From Pseudomonadota bacterium (GTDB taxonomy: Bacteria; Pseudomonadota; Alphaproteobacteria; Rhizobiales; Aestuariivirgaceae), in NCBI GenBank assembly GCA_963205315.1, contig CAUJIO010000004.1, positions 1-64,000 of the forward strand: a stretch of DNA of 64,000 bases, in the 5' to 3' direction. A program made the translations under genes and the position numbers. The notes beneath the pieces were generated by a model, which worked only from the letters and a program-made list of their open reading frames with translations, did not search any database and had not been told where the DNA came from. Positions 45,841 to 54,430 of the stretch are shown in pieces. Every line of letters begins with the position of its first letter. The stretch's first letter is position 1.

Positions 45841-46072
45841 TTTCGTAAACTGCGAAGAATTCACCCAGCGTGACCGGAAATTCGATGTCGTCCGAGGCCG
45901 TAAACGGATCGTAACCAAGTTTGTCCTCGAGGCGCGCAACGAGGATGGCAAAGCACAGGCTGTCGAGCCCGGAGTCGAGCAGTTCCATGTCATCCGTCAG
46001 TGGACGGAGTACCTTGTTCTGCTCTTTGGCAACCTGCTCGATGGCAGAGATTATCATTAACCGTGCGGACAT
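45821..46072 (-). CDS. Acyl carrier protein
   Basis: An 83-residue carrier protein with S38 in LLDSGLDSLCFAILV as the phosphopantetheine site. GGAG lies eight bases before the ATG at 46072; the longer frame has no better site. It is first in the carrier-ligase-reductase unit and divergent from the GNAT-like/ThDP pair. It is distinct from the second carrier protein at 55485. Confidence 0.9.
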   Translation of the reverse strand: MSARLMIISAIEQVAKEQNKVLRPLTDDMELLDSGLDSLCFAILVARLEDKLGYDPFTASDDIEFPVTLGEFFAVYENARRAA

Positions 46073-46100
46073 TGATGTTGCTCCTTGAGACCGACAGTTT

Positions 46101-46108
46101 GTTATAAC
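46101..46108. promoter_or_regulatory. Palindrome GTTATAAC in divergent gap
   Basis: The 83-base gap between the carrier-protein gene and the GNAT-like gene contains a perfect GTTATAAC palindrome in a TTTG...CAAA setting. It may be a shared operator or a -10 element (TATAAC). Confidence 0.25.
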
Positions 46109-46155
46109 CAAAGCGTTGAATTCGGTGAAAATTGCTTGGAGTTAGGGTTAAGTCC

Positions 46156-47031
46156 ATGACACCCGCCGCCACCAGGGAGCGCGTACGTTGCCGCCTGATT
46201 TCCGAAGGTGATCTCGCCGCGGTCGCAGACCTTCTCTGCGAGGGCTTCAAGGGACGTCCGCGCGCCGTCTGGGAGGCTGGGCTTGAACGTCTGAGACTGC
46301 GGGACGCGCCCGTTGGCGCTCCCCGGTTTGGATATTGCCTGGAGGCTGGCGAACGCCTCGTGGGCGTGATCCTCATCATTGCATCGCGCCGTGAAATCAA
46401 TGGCGTCCAAGCCGACTATTCGAATGTTGCCAGCTGGTACGTCAAGACAGACTATCGGGCCTATGCGCAATTGCTGGTCTCGATTGCGCTGCGCAAGAAG
46501 GAAACAACCTATACCAACATCTCCCCTGCACCGCACACGTGGTCCATCGTCGAAAGCCAGGGCTACACACGCTATTGCAGCGGGCTGTTCTTTGCATTTG
46601 GCTTACTGTCGCGGCCTGTCAAAGGCGTACGGATCTCCGCCTTCGACGTGAATTCGCATCAAGGCATTGCCGAATTTGAGCTGCTGCGCCGCCATAACGA
46701 CATGGGTTGCAATGTTGTGGTTGCTGAAGACGGCGGAACAGGCACAGGCTTCGTGTTCCGCCGCTATTGCGTCCGTGGGGGACGACTTCCGATGCCGGGC
46801 ATGATCGCGCTGCACGTTCCCAATCAGACTGCCCTTGTCCGCTATGCCGGCAATCTGTCACGGCACTTCCTGTCCCTCGCGGCGCCCATTCTCGTCATGG
46901 ACGCCGATGAACCGGTGCGCGGGCTCCGCGGTGTCTATACACAGGCACGCGGGCGCAAGTACTTCAAGGGGCCACATAACCCCGGTCTGTGCCGTCTTGC
47001 TGACAGCGAATACGCAATCTTTGGAGTTTGA
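46156..47031 (+). CDS. GNAT-like acyltransferase
   Basis: A 291-residue protein whose first 160 residues read as a GNAT fold (RLISEGDLAAVADLLCEGF..., LVGVILIIASR, SYxN-like YSNVASWYV, YTNISPAPHTWSIVESQGYTRY). The C-terminal half (about 165-291) has no motif I recognise. It may acylate an amine using acyl-CoA or acyl-carrier protein. I start at ATG 46156; the longer frame uses a TTG. The ThDP enzyme follows five bases later. Confidence 0.65.
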   Translation: MTPAATRERVRCRLISEGDLAAVADLLCEGFKGRPRAVWEAGLERLRLRDAPVGAPRFGYCLEAGERLVGVILIIASRREINGVQADYSNVASWYVKTDYRAYAQLLVSIALRKKETTYTNISPAPHTWSIVESQGYTRYCSGLFFAFGLLSRPVKGVRISAFDVNSHQGIAEFELLRRHNDMGCNVVVAEDGGTGTGFVFRRYCVRGGRLPMPGMIALHVPNQTALVRYAGNLSRHFLSLAAPILVMDADEPVRGLRGVYTQARGRKYFKGPHNPGLCRLADSEYAIFGV

Positions 47032-47036
47032 GTCCC

Positions 47037-48716
47037 ATGGCAAAGCTTCGCACGGCGGCGCAGGTCCTGGTCGACCAGTTGGTCATCAACGGCATCGAAC
47101 ATGTGTTCTGTGTCCCGGGCGAGAGCTTTCTGCCCGTTCTGGATGCGCTGCATGATTCCCCCATTACGGTAACGGTTTGCCGCCAGGAAGGCGGAGCGGC
47201 AATGATGGCCGAGGCCATGGGCAAGGCAACCGGCAAGCCTGGGATCGTTTTCGTGACGCGAGGCCCAGGCGCCACCAACGCCTCTCCGGGCATCCACATC
47301 GCGCAACAGGATTCGACACCGCTCATCATGTTCGTGGGGCAAGTCGACCGCGGCATGAAAGAGCGAGGCGCTTTCCAGGAGATCGACTACCGCGCGGTCT
47401 TCGGCAGCATGACCAAATGGACGGCAGAGATCGACGACGGATCGCGCATGGCGGAATTTGTTTCCCGCGCATTCCATCAGGCCTCAGCAGGCAGACCAGG
47501 ACCGGTCGTTCTTGCGCTACCGGAGGACATGCTGAGTGACCAGGTCGAGATCCCCGACGCGCCCGCCTTCTCCGCGATCGAACCCGCGCCGTCACCTGAA
47601 GACCTTCAATCGTTTTCCGCCCTTCTCGCAGCAGCCGAACAACCACTCCTCATCCTTGGCGGGACCCGGTGGACGCCTGAGGCCTGCTCCAACATCCGGC
47701 AATTCGCAGAAACGCACCAATTGCCCGTCATCACCAGCTATCGCAGACTGCCGTTGTTCGATCCACTGCATCCGCAATATGCAGGCGATTTGGGAATCGG
47801 CCCCAATCCCAAGCTGATGAACCGGCTGAAGACTTCCGACCTCATTATTCTTGCCGGTGGCCGCATGGGCGAGATTCCGTCGCAGGGCTATACCCTGTTC
47901 GATAGCCCTGGTCCCGCGACCAAGCTCATTCATCTTTATCCCGACGCAATGGAAATTGGCCGGGTCTATGTACCGCATCTGGCTATCCAGGCTTCTCCGC
48001 TGCGCTTTGCCTCCGCCCTCGCCCAATTGCCGCCTCCAGTTCATCGCCCATGGGATGGCACGGGGGCTGTGGCACATGCGGACTATCTTGCATGGACGAA
48101 TGTGGCGACACCTCAACCCGGCGATGTGAATCTCGGAGAGGTGATGATTTGGCTGCGCGACAACCTGTCGAACGAGACCATCATCTGCAACGGCGCCGGA
48201 AACTACGCGTCGTGGATTCATCGCTTCTACCGCTTCCGCAATTTTGCCACCCACATCGCACCAACATCCGCTTCGATGGGATATGGCATGCCCTCCGCCG
48301 TGGCCATGCAGCGGCTGCATCCGGACCGGCAGGTCATCTCCATTAATGGAGATGGCGACTTCCTGATGAACGGTCAGGAGTTTGCCATTGCCGTGCAATA
48401 TGGATTGCCGATCATCGTGATCATCTGCGACAACGGCATCTATGGCACCATTCGCATGCATCAGGAGCGGGAGTATCCTGGCCGCCGGATTGCAACCGAC
48501 CTGCGCAATCCCGATTTTGCCGGCTATGCACGGGTGTTTGGCGGCTTTGGCGTGACGGTTGAAAAAACGGCCGACTTCGCAGCGGCATTCAGCGCGGCCA
48601 AAGCGTCGGGACAACCCTCCATCATACACCTCAAGATCTCGCCCGATGCCATTCTGCCCGGGACGACGCTGACGCGCATCCACGATCAGGCCAAACAACG
48701 CCTGGCCAGCCAGTAG
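47037..48716 (+). CDS. Thiamine diphosphate-dependent enzyme (acetolactate synthase-like)
   Basis: A 559-residue ThDP enzyme with the catalytic glutamate in VCRQEGGAAMMAEA, the middle domain LLILGGTRWTPEA, and the cofactor motif INGDGDFLMNGQEFAIAV followed by ICDNGIYG. It would decarboxylate a 2-oxo acid and make an acyloin, acid or aldehyde. It is not the housekeeping IlvB by context: no small subunit follows, and the partners are a GNAT-like protein and a class IV aminotransferase. Confidence 0.88.
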   Translation: MAKLRTAAQVLVDQLVINGIEHVFCVPGESFLPVLDALHDSPITVTVCRQEGGAAMMAEAMGKATGKPGIVFVTRGPGATNASPGIHIAQQDSTPLIMFVGQVDRGMKERGAFQEIDYRAVFGSMTKWTAEIDDGSRMAEFVSRAFHQASAGRPGPVVLALPEDMLSDQVEIPDAPAFSAIEPAPSPEDLQSFSALLAAAEQPLLILGGTRWTPEACSNIRQFAETHQLPVITSYRRLPLFDPLHPQYAGDLGIGPNPKLMNRLKTSDLIILAGGRMGEIPSQGYTLFDSPGPATKLIHLYPDAMEIGRVYVPHLAIQASPLRFASALAQLPPPVHRPWDGTGAVAHADYLAWTNVATPQPGDVNLGEVMIWLRDNLSNETIICNGAGNYASWIHRFYRFRNFATHIAPTSASMGYGMPSAVAMQRLHPDRQVISINGDGDFLMNGQEFAIAVQYGLPIIVIICDNGIYGTIRMHQEREYPGRRIATDLRNPDFAGYARVFGGFGVTVEKTADFAAAFSAAKASGQPSIIHLKISPDAILPGTTLTRIHDQAKQRLASQ

Positions 48717-48725
48717 CTATCCAGG

Positions 48726-49607
48726 TCAAACGCCGGCGTGAGCGAAATCCCAATATAGCTGGCGTGCCTTGCGATACACTGGACCTGGCTGAAGCCCCCT
48801 GTCGTCGATGCGCGTTACCGGCATGACTTTCGAGAAATTTCCCGACGAGAAGATTTCGTCAGCAGACTGAAAATCGGCGTAGGTCAGGGTCGCCTCGCTT
48901 ACTGTCAGGCCGGCACCACGCAGCAATGCGATGACGCGGCGGCGCGTAATGCCATTGAGAAAAGTGCCGTTGGGTGCGGGTGTAAACACGATGCCATCCT
49001 TCACCATGAAGATATTGGCATTGGCAAGTTCGCTGATATTTCCCAGCATGTCGGGCATGAGGCAATTTCCGAAGCCACGGGCACCTGCCTCGGCAAGAGC
49101 GCGGGCATTGTTGGGATAGAGGCAACCGGCTTTGGCGTCGACCGGGGCGGTTTCCCTGTTGGGGCGCCGGAACGGCGAGAGCGTCACGCTGAGATTTCCC
49201 GGTTCCGGCATCGGCGCCTCATAGATGCACATACACCAGTTGGTGCTTTCCGGATCATGTTTGACACCACCGCCGGACGCGCCGTTCTCAGCCCAATACA
49301 TCGGACGGATATAGAGTGCGTTGCCCGATGCAAACCTGGCGATCCCCTCACGTGCCAGATCAAGCCACTCGTCATCGCTGACCAGCAGCAATAGCCCGAA
49401 GGACCTCGCAGAGGCATTGATGCGCTGCATGTGCAGATCGAGATCCGGACTCACACCTTCAAAGGTGCGGGCGCCGTCAAAGATTGTGGATCCCAACCAC
49501 GAACCATGAGTGCGCGCGCCCATGATGGCCACATTGCCCTCTTGCCACTTTCCATCGAAAAATGTCCAGGTGGCAGAGAAGTTTGGCCGCTTGATATCCC
49601 GTGGCAT
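48726..49607 (-). CDS. Class IV PLP aminotransferase (branched-chain aminotransferase-like)
   Basis: A 293-residue fold-type IV aminotransferase with the PLP lysine in DAKAGCLYPNNARAL, NISELANANIFMV and GTFLNGITRRRVIALL. It interconverts amino acids and 2-oxo acids. It is convergent with the ThDP gene, ten bases apart, and followed upstream by a cupin gene in its own unit. It may supply or use a 2-oxo acid for the ThDP enzyme. Confidence 0.9.
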   Translation of the reverse strand: MPRDIKRPNFSATWTFFDGKWQEGNVAIMGARTHGSWLGSTIFDGARTFEGVSPDLDLHMQRINASARSFGLLLLVSDDEWLDLAREGIARFASGNALYIRPMYWAENGASGGGVKHDPESTNWCMCIYEAPMPEPGNLSVTLSPFRRPNRETAPVDAKAGCLYPNNARALAEAGARGFGNCLMPDMLGNISELANANIFMVKDGIVFTPAPNGTFLNGITRRRVIALLRGAGLTVSEATLTYADFQSADEIFSSGNFSKVMPVTRIDDRGLQPGPVYRKARQLYWDFAHAGV

Positions 49608-49624
49608 AGCTGTTTTCCTCGCGA

Positions 49625-50083
49625 TCAGTTGGCACCCATGAGCGAGCCTTCGCCCTTTGGCGGCGAGATCTTGTGCTTCACCGCGCGCAGCACCTTTATC
49701 AACGTTCCGACCGGTGCGGGTAGAATCTTGCGGCAGAAGGCGACCTTGCGAATGTAGGAGTCGACCGTCCAGACAGCATGTGAGCCAGCCGGGAAGAAGA
49801 TGACGTCACCCGCGCCCAATGTGCGGGCAGGACTGTGTCCGTCTTCGATGGTGACGCTGCCTTCAATGAAATGCACAGTCTCATCGAAATCATAGTACCA
49901 GTTGAACTTGCCTTTGCTGCAGTCCCACACGATGGTGCAGGCGGTCTGGTCTTCACTTCGCGACAGGATGGTGTTGCGGGCGACCGGACGCCCCTCGATG
50001 ATCCAGGCAGGATTGATCGGCGATGGCTTCAACTCGACATCGGGGCTCGAAAAAACAACGGGCTTGGTGGCAATGGCTGTCAT
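49625..50083 (-). CDS. Cupin-domain protein (ureidoglycine aminohydrolase-like fold)
   Basis: A 152-residue single cupin: TIVWDCSKGKFNWYYDFDETVHFIEGSVTIED and GAGDVIFFPAGSHAVW. Family members of this DUF861-type fold bind small acids; function here is unknown. Start at 50083 has GGGAG eight bases upstream; the longer frame does not fit. Probably first gene of the unit with the aminotransferase. Confidence 0.8.
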   Translation of the reverse strand: MTAIATKPVVFSSPDVELKPSPINPAWIIEGRPVARNTILSRSEDQTACTIVWDCSKGKFNWYYDFDETVHFIEGSVTIEDGHSPARTLGAGDVIFFPAGSHAVWTVDSYIRKVAFCRKILPAPVGTLIKVLRAVKHKISPPKGEGSLMGAN

Positions 50084-50190
50084 CTGGTTCTCTCCCTCGG
50101 GAACTATCTCGTCTGGTGCAGAACATGCATATCGCATACCAGCAGATGGCCGCTGTGGAGGCGTGCCGAAGTATATGAGAGTTGTGGTGA

Positions 50191-51105
50191 ATGGTTCTTG
50201 ATGCTCGTGCGAAACGATTGCTCGACATGCTGTCACTGTCCCGCAGTGGTCAGTTTGGCACATTAACCATCGATGCACGGCGGGCGGGCTTTGAAGGCCT
50301 CATGCGAATGGGTGCCCGGCCAGCCGTGGTGACAGAGGTCCGTGACCTGCTCGCCGGCGGCTGTCTGCCAATGCGAGTCTATCGCGACACAGTGAGTGCC
50401 GATCCTGCCGCACTGGTGTTCTTTCATGGAGGTGGATTGGTCGCCGGTAGCATCGAGACCCATGACGGGATCTGCCGTTCACTCGCCAAGAGTTCGGGTG
50501 CCAGTGTGTTCTCAGTCGGATATCGCCTGGCTCCCGAGAACAAATTCCCCGCCGCTCTTGAAGATGCAGCCTTTGCCGTGGGCTGGATTGCAGAACACGC
50601 GGACGATCTGGGCATTGATGCAGCGCGAATAGCAATTGGCGGCGATTCTGCCGGCGCGCTGCTGGCGGCCTTGATCTGCAATGGCCATCAGCCGGTCACT
50701 GCCGATATAAAGGCGCAGCTTCTGTTATGCCCGGTGCTCGACCTGATGGCGGATTTGCCTTCTCGGCGCGACTTCGGCTCTGGCTATCTCATCGATGCGA
50801 CGACCATTGCGCAGGATATCCGGCATTGCCTGGTCGACACGCAGTCAATAGATGCTTTGCCGTCTGCATTGATTGGCGCCGTCCAACACCTGCCCCCGCC
50901 GACCGTCATTGTGGCGGCTGAATTTGACCCGTTCCGGGACGAGGCGGCAATTTACCATAGCCAGATGCAGGCGGCGGGCGTGCCGGTCCGCTACAGCTGC
51001 CATCCCGGGATGGTTCACTCGTTTTACGGGCTTCCGGCACTGTTACGACAAGCGGAACCTGCACTGGCCGAGGCTGGCCGGAGCTTGTCAGAGTTCCTCC
51101 GCTAG
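50191..51105 (+). CDS. Alpha/beta hydrolase (hormone-sensitive lipase family)
   Basis: A 304-residue esterase-type hydrolase. FFHGGGLVAGS forms the oxyanion hole, IGGDSAGALLAA holds the nucleophilic serine, EFDPFRDEA gives the acid and GMVHSFY the histidine. In this setting it could release a product from a thioester or ester. Its stop overlaps that of the convergent acyl ligase by four bases. Confidence 0.9.
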   Translation: MVLDARAKRLLDMLSLSRSGQFGTLTIDARRAGFEGLMRMGARPAVVTEVRDLLAGGCLPMRVYRDTVSADPAALVFFHGGGLVAGSIETHDGICRSLAKSSGASVFSVGYRLAPENKFPAALEDAAFAVGWIAEHADDLGIDAARIAIGGDSAGALLAALICNGHQPVTADIKAQLLLCPVLDLMADLPSRRDFGSGYLIDATTIAQDIRHCLVDTQSIDALPSALIGAVQHLPPPTVIVAAEFDPFRDEAAIYHSQMQAAGVPVRYSCHPGMVHSFYGLPALLRQAEPALAEAGRSLSEFLR

Positions 51106-52868
51106 AAGTGAATGTGCCCGCTGATGATCTTGCGATGCAGTTCACCATCAAGCGCAACGTAACTACCGCGCTCACCAAGCCAGACAAAGATCTGGTCGCT
51201 TGTCGCGGCGGGATCAAAGCCATCACCGATCAGCGCCTGCTTCATGTGCTTGAAGGTCTCGGTGGTGGAGATATCCTTGCCGATGCGCAAGAACAGCGGA
51301 ACGGCGAAGGCGGGAAGCTGTGATGCGGTGTGGAGCCGGAATGCAGCGAGGTCAAAATCACTATCGACCTTCAGCATTGCCATGCCAGCCTTGCCGTCCA
51401 CGCCGGGCACGTCAATGCCATAGATTACTGCATCCCGGACGCCCGGCGCCGTTGCGGCGACATTGGCAACCTCGAGCGTCGAGACGTTCTCGCCCTTCCA
51501 ACGGAAGGTGTCACCGATCCGGTCGACGAAATAGTAGAAGCCGGCAGTATCAAAGCGCATCAGGTCGCCGGTGCGGAACCAGGCGTCACCAGCTGCGAAC
51601 ACACCGCGCAGCACCTTTCGTTCCGACTCGATCTGATCCGTATAGCCCTCGAAGCGGCCAGCGCCGTCACCGGCGCTGATGCGGCCTAGCGCTTCGCCAG
51701 CCTCACCGGCTTCCACTCGTACGCAGAAGCCATCAGCACCACGGACTGGCTGCCCGGTCCCGGGATCGAATTTGACGATAGCCGTTGGGAAACGATGCCG
51801 CAGGTAAGCAGGAACGCGCCCGATCGCACCCGGCTTACCCTCGACATTGAACAATGAGAAACTGCCCTCGGTCGCGGCATAGAACTCGATGATCTGTGGA
51901 ATGGCAAAGCGCTGCTGAAATCCGGTCCAGATGTCGGCACGCAATCCATTGCCGCAGGCCAGTCGCAATCGGTGATTTGGAACCGAGGCGGTGTCCGGCG
52001 ATGTCAGCAAATAGCGGCAAAGTTCGCCGATGTATTGAAACTGGGTGCAGTCCCAGCGGCAGATATCGTCCCAGAACTGGCGGGCAGAGAACTTCGGAGC
52101 AATGACAGTTGAGCCGCCGGCCACAAGTGTTGCGGCGACGGCGACGACACCGCCAACACTGTGATAGAGCGGCAGGCAATCATACATACGGTCGGCGGCC
52201 GTATTGCCAAGCAGGCCCTTGAACCACAGGGCCCAGTTCAGCAGACGGCGATGGCTTACGCGCGCCGCCTTGGGAAGACCCGTCGTTCCGGATGTGTAGA
52301 TCAGTAGAGCCGTATCATCGATCGTGATTGCTGTCTTCGGCGATGACAAGGCGCTGTCCCGCAGATCGAGACCGTCGTGATCCCAGACCCTCACGTCAGA
52401 TCCGGTGCCGAGAGCAGCCTCGCATGTCGTGACGAATGGTTGCTCGGCAATCACGTGCCGGGGAGCAGCAAGCTTCAGACAGTGCTCAAGCGACCGGCCA
52501 TTGAGGCTAGTATTGATCAAGGCGCAAACCATGCCGATTTTTGAAAGACCCAGCCACAGCGCCACATAGGCGGGCCGGTTTGACATCATGATGGCGACAC
52601 GGTCACCATGTTTCAGCCCCCGAGCTCCAGCCCAGACCGCATACTGGTCCATTCGCCTTGCGAGTTCGGCAAAGCTGAAGGACTCGGTATCAGATAGAAG
52701 TGCTGGCGCGTGGCAGTTGGTCACGGCCAGTTGCTCGATGAGATGCGGCAATAACCGGTCCGGGTTCTGGCTGATCGAGGCAGTGGCGGCCAGTGCATCA
52801 CCCCAGGCCAGCGACGCTGGGCGCACCTTCGGCAAGTCGGCTGTCATTTTTTCTGCTGGTGCATTCAT
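51102..52868 (-). CDS. FATP-like acyl-CoA synthetase / AMP-dependent ligase
   Basis: A 588-residue ANL enzyme of the long or very-long-chain acyl-CoA synthetase (FadD6/FATP-like) type: LIYTSGTTGLPKAARVSH, FYAATEGSFSLFN, WFRTGDLMRFD, DRIGDTFRWKGENVST and a late TTETFKHMK with the adenylation lysine. I start at 52868 (MNAPAEK...), where the protein becomes family-like; the ribosome site is weak. It may activate a fatty or other acid for the cluster. Confidence 0.87.
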   Translation of the reverse strand: MNAPAEKMTADLPKVRPASLAWGDALAATASISQNPDRLLPHLIEQLAVTNCHAPALLSDTESFSFAELARRMDQYAVWAGARGLKHGDRVAIMMSNRPAYVALWLGLSKIGMVCALINTSLNGRSLEHCLKLAAPRHVIAEQPFVTTCEAALGTGSDVRVWDHDGLDLRDSALSSPKTAITIDDTALLIYTSGTTGLPKAARVSHRRLLNWALWFKGLLGNTAADRMYDCLPLYHSVGGVVAVAATLVAGGSTVIAPKFSARQFWDDICRWDCTQFQYIGELCRYLLTSPDTASVPNHRLRLACGNGLRADIWTGFQQRFAIPQIIEFYAATEGSFSLFNVEGKPGAIGRVPAYLRHRFPTAIVKFDPGTGQPVRGADGFCVRVEAGEAGEALGRISAGDGAGRFEGYTDQIESERKVLRGVFAAGDAWFRTGDLMRFDTAGFYYFVDRIGDTFRWKGENVSTLEVANVAATAPGVRDAVIYGIDVPGVDGKAGMAMLKVDSDFDLAAFRLHTASQLPAFAVPLFLRIGKDISTTETFKHMKQALIGDGFDPAATSDQIFVWLGERGSYVALDGELHRKIISGHIHF

Positions 52869-53103
52869 GTTGTAGGCAGCTCCGACTGTCTCATTTCCGG
52901 ACGGTCCATATCCGTGTGTCGTTTCCGAACATGGGCCGCGAACAACGCAAATGTCGTGCAAGGTCCATGACAAAGCGAGTCCTGGCAGATATGCCCTCGC
53001 ATTAAGGTTTCCAAGCGAATGAACCTGCGCGGACAGCTGCAATTTTATATGATTTCGACATGTTGGGGAGTTCGCCCCGCCGAATGCGGAACACCGAGGT
53101 GAT
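52869..53103. other. Intergenic region before metY homologue
   Basis: 235 bases between divergent genes. Only a small hairpin, GGGG/CCCC (53065-53068/53075-53078), and the GGTGAT ribosome site before 53104 stand out. I looked for a SAM-II riboswitch, common before rhizobial met genes, and did not find its conserved elements. Confidence 0.4.
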
Positions 53104-54411
53104 ATGATGCGCGCTGAAACCCTGGCTATTCATGCTGGATATGAGCCGGAAGAGACCACGAAGGCGGTGGCGGTTCCAATCTATCAAACCGTTGCTTATA
53201 CGTTCGACAGCGCAGACCACGGCGCTGCCCTGTTCAATCTCGAAGCCGACGGATATCGCTACAGCCGCATCGCCAACCCCACCGTCGATGTGCTCGAGAA
53301 GCGTCTAGCGGCCCTTGAAGGCGGCGTCGCCGCCATCGCATTGGCCAGCGGCCAGGCCGCATTGCACTATGCCATGTCAAATGTCGCGGACTGTGGCGGC
53401 AACATCGTCAGTGTACCGCAACTCTATGGCACGACCCACACGTTGTTCACCCACATCCTCAGCAAGCAGGGGATAACAGTTCGCTTCGCGGCTTCCGACC
53501 AGGCCAGCGATATTGAAGCGCTGATCGATTCCGAAACACGCGCCGTATTCTGCGAGAGCATCGGGAACCCCGCCGGAAATATCTGCGATATCGAAGCGCT
53601 CGCTGAGTCCGCGCATCGCCACGGCGTGCCGCTCATCGTCGACAACACCGTTGCAACACCAATCCTGCTGCAGCCTATCGCCCATGGCGCCGACATCGTC
53701 ATTCATTCTCTGACGAAGTTCCTGGGAGGCCACGGCACGACAATGGGGGGCGCCATCATCGACAGCGGGCGTTTCCCGTGGAAGGACAACGCCAAGCGCT
53801 TTCCGCAATTCAACGAACCAGATGCCTCCTATCACGGCATGGTCTATGCGGACCGCTTTGGACCGCGCGCCTATATCGAACGTTGCCGCAGCGTCTATCA
53901 ACGCAACACCGGGGCAATCCTCCCGGCAATGAGCGCCTTCATGCTGATGCAAGGCATCGAGACAGTAGCCCTGCGCATGGAGCGGCACGTCGACAATGCG
54001 CTCAAGGTGGCACAGTATCTCGAAAGCGATCCGCGCGTTGCGTGGGTCAATCACGCGGGGCTACCCTCGTCGCCCTATCATGAACTGGCCCGCAAATATC
54101 TGAACGGCCGCGCGTCATCGCTCTTCACGTTCGGCGTGGTGGGCGGAGTCGAGACTGGCAAACAGTTTTATGACGCACTCAACCTCATCACGCGTCTCGT
54201 CAACATTGGCGATGCCAAGTCGCTAGCCTGCCATCCCGCTTCGACGACCCATCGGCAGATGTCGGCCGAAAATCAGGCACGTGCCGGCGTGAAGCCGGAA
54301 ATGATCCGCCTCAGCATCGGTATCGAACATATCGATGACATCATTGCCGATCTTGACCAGGCCCTCACGGCAGCGGCTGGTCAACATCGCCTGCCGATTG
54401 CCGCGGAGTGA
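53104..54411 (+). CDS. O-acetylhomoserine/O-succinylhomoserine sulfhydrylase family protein (MetY-like)
   Basis: A 435-residue cystathionine-gamma-synthase family PLP enzyme. YRYSRIANPTVDVLEKRLA, the PLP lysine in HSLTKFLGGHGTTMGG and the long insert (KDNAKRFPQFNEPDASYHGM) are typical of MetY. It replaces the acyl group of an activated homoserine by sulfide or another nucleophile. The activating enzyme (MetA) is 20 bases downstream. It may make methionine precursors or, given the cluster, an unusual homoserine-derived amino acid. Two adjacent in-frame ATGs are possible starts. Confidence 0.92.
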   Translation: MMRAETLAIHAGYEPEETTKAVAVPIYQTVAYTFDSADHGAALFNLEADGYRYSRIANPTVDVLEKRLAALEGGVAAIALASGQAALHYAMSNVADCGGNIVSVPQLYGTTHTLFTHILSKQGITVRFAASDQASDIEALIDSETRAVFCESIGNPAGNICDIEALAESAHRHGVPLIVDNTVATPILLQPIAHGADIVIHSLTKFLGGHGTTMGGAIIDSGRFPWKDNAKRFPQFNEPDASYHGMVYADRFGPRAYIERCRSVYQRNTGAILPAMSAFMLMQGIETVALRMERHVDNALKVAQYLESDPRVAWVNHAGLPSSPYHELARKYLNGRASSLFTFGVVGGVETGKQFYDALNLITRLVNIGDAKSLACHPASTTHRQMSAENQARAGVKPEMIRLSIGIEHIDDIIADLDQALTAAAGQHRLPIAAE

Positions 54412-54430
54412 TTTTTAAGGGAGACACGCC

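Noticed and set aside
52869-53103. SAM-II or other methionine riboswitch before metY
   Set aside because: Conserved pseudoknot elements were looked for and not found; only a small GGGG/CCCC hairpin is present.
6699-54411. Rhizobitoxine-type pathway (desaturase plus MetY-like enzyme)
   Set aside because: The desaturase is 46 kb from the MetY-like gene, and the aminotransferase here is class IV and separate, unlike the rtxA fusion.
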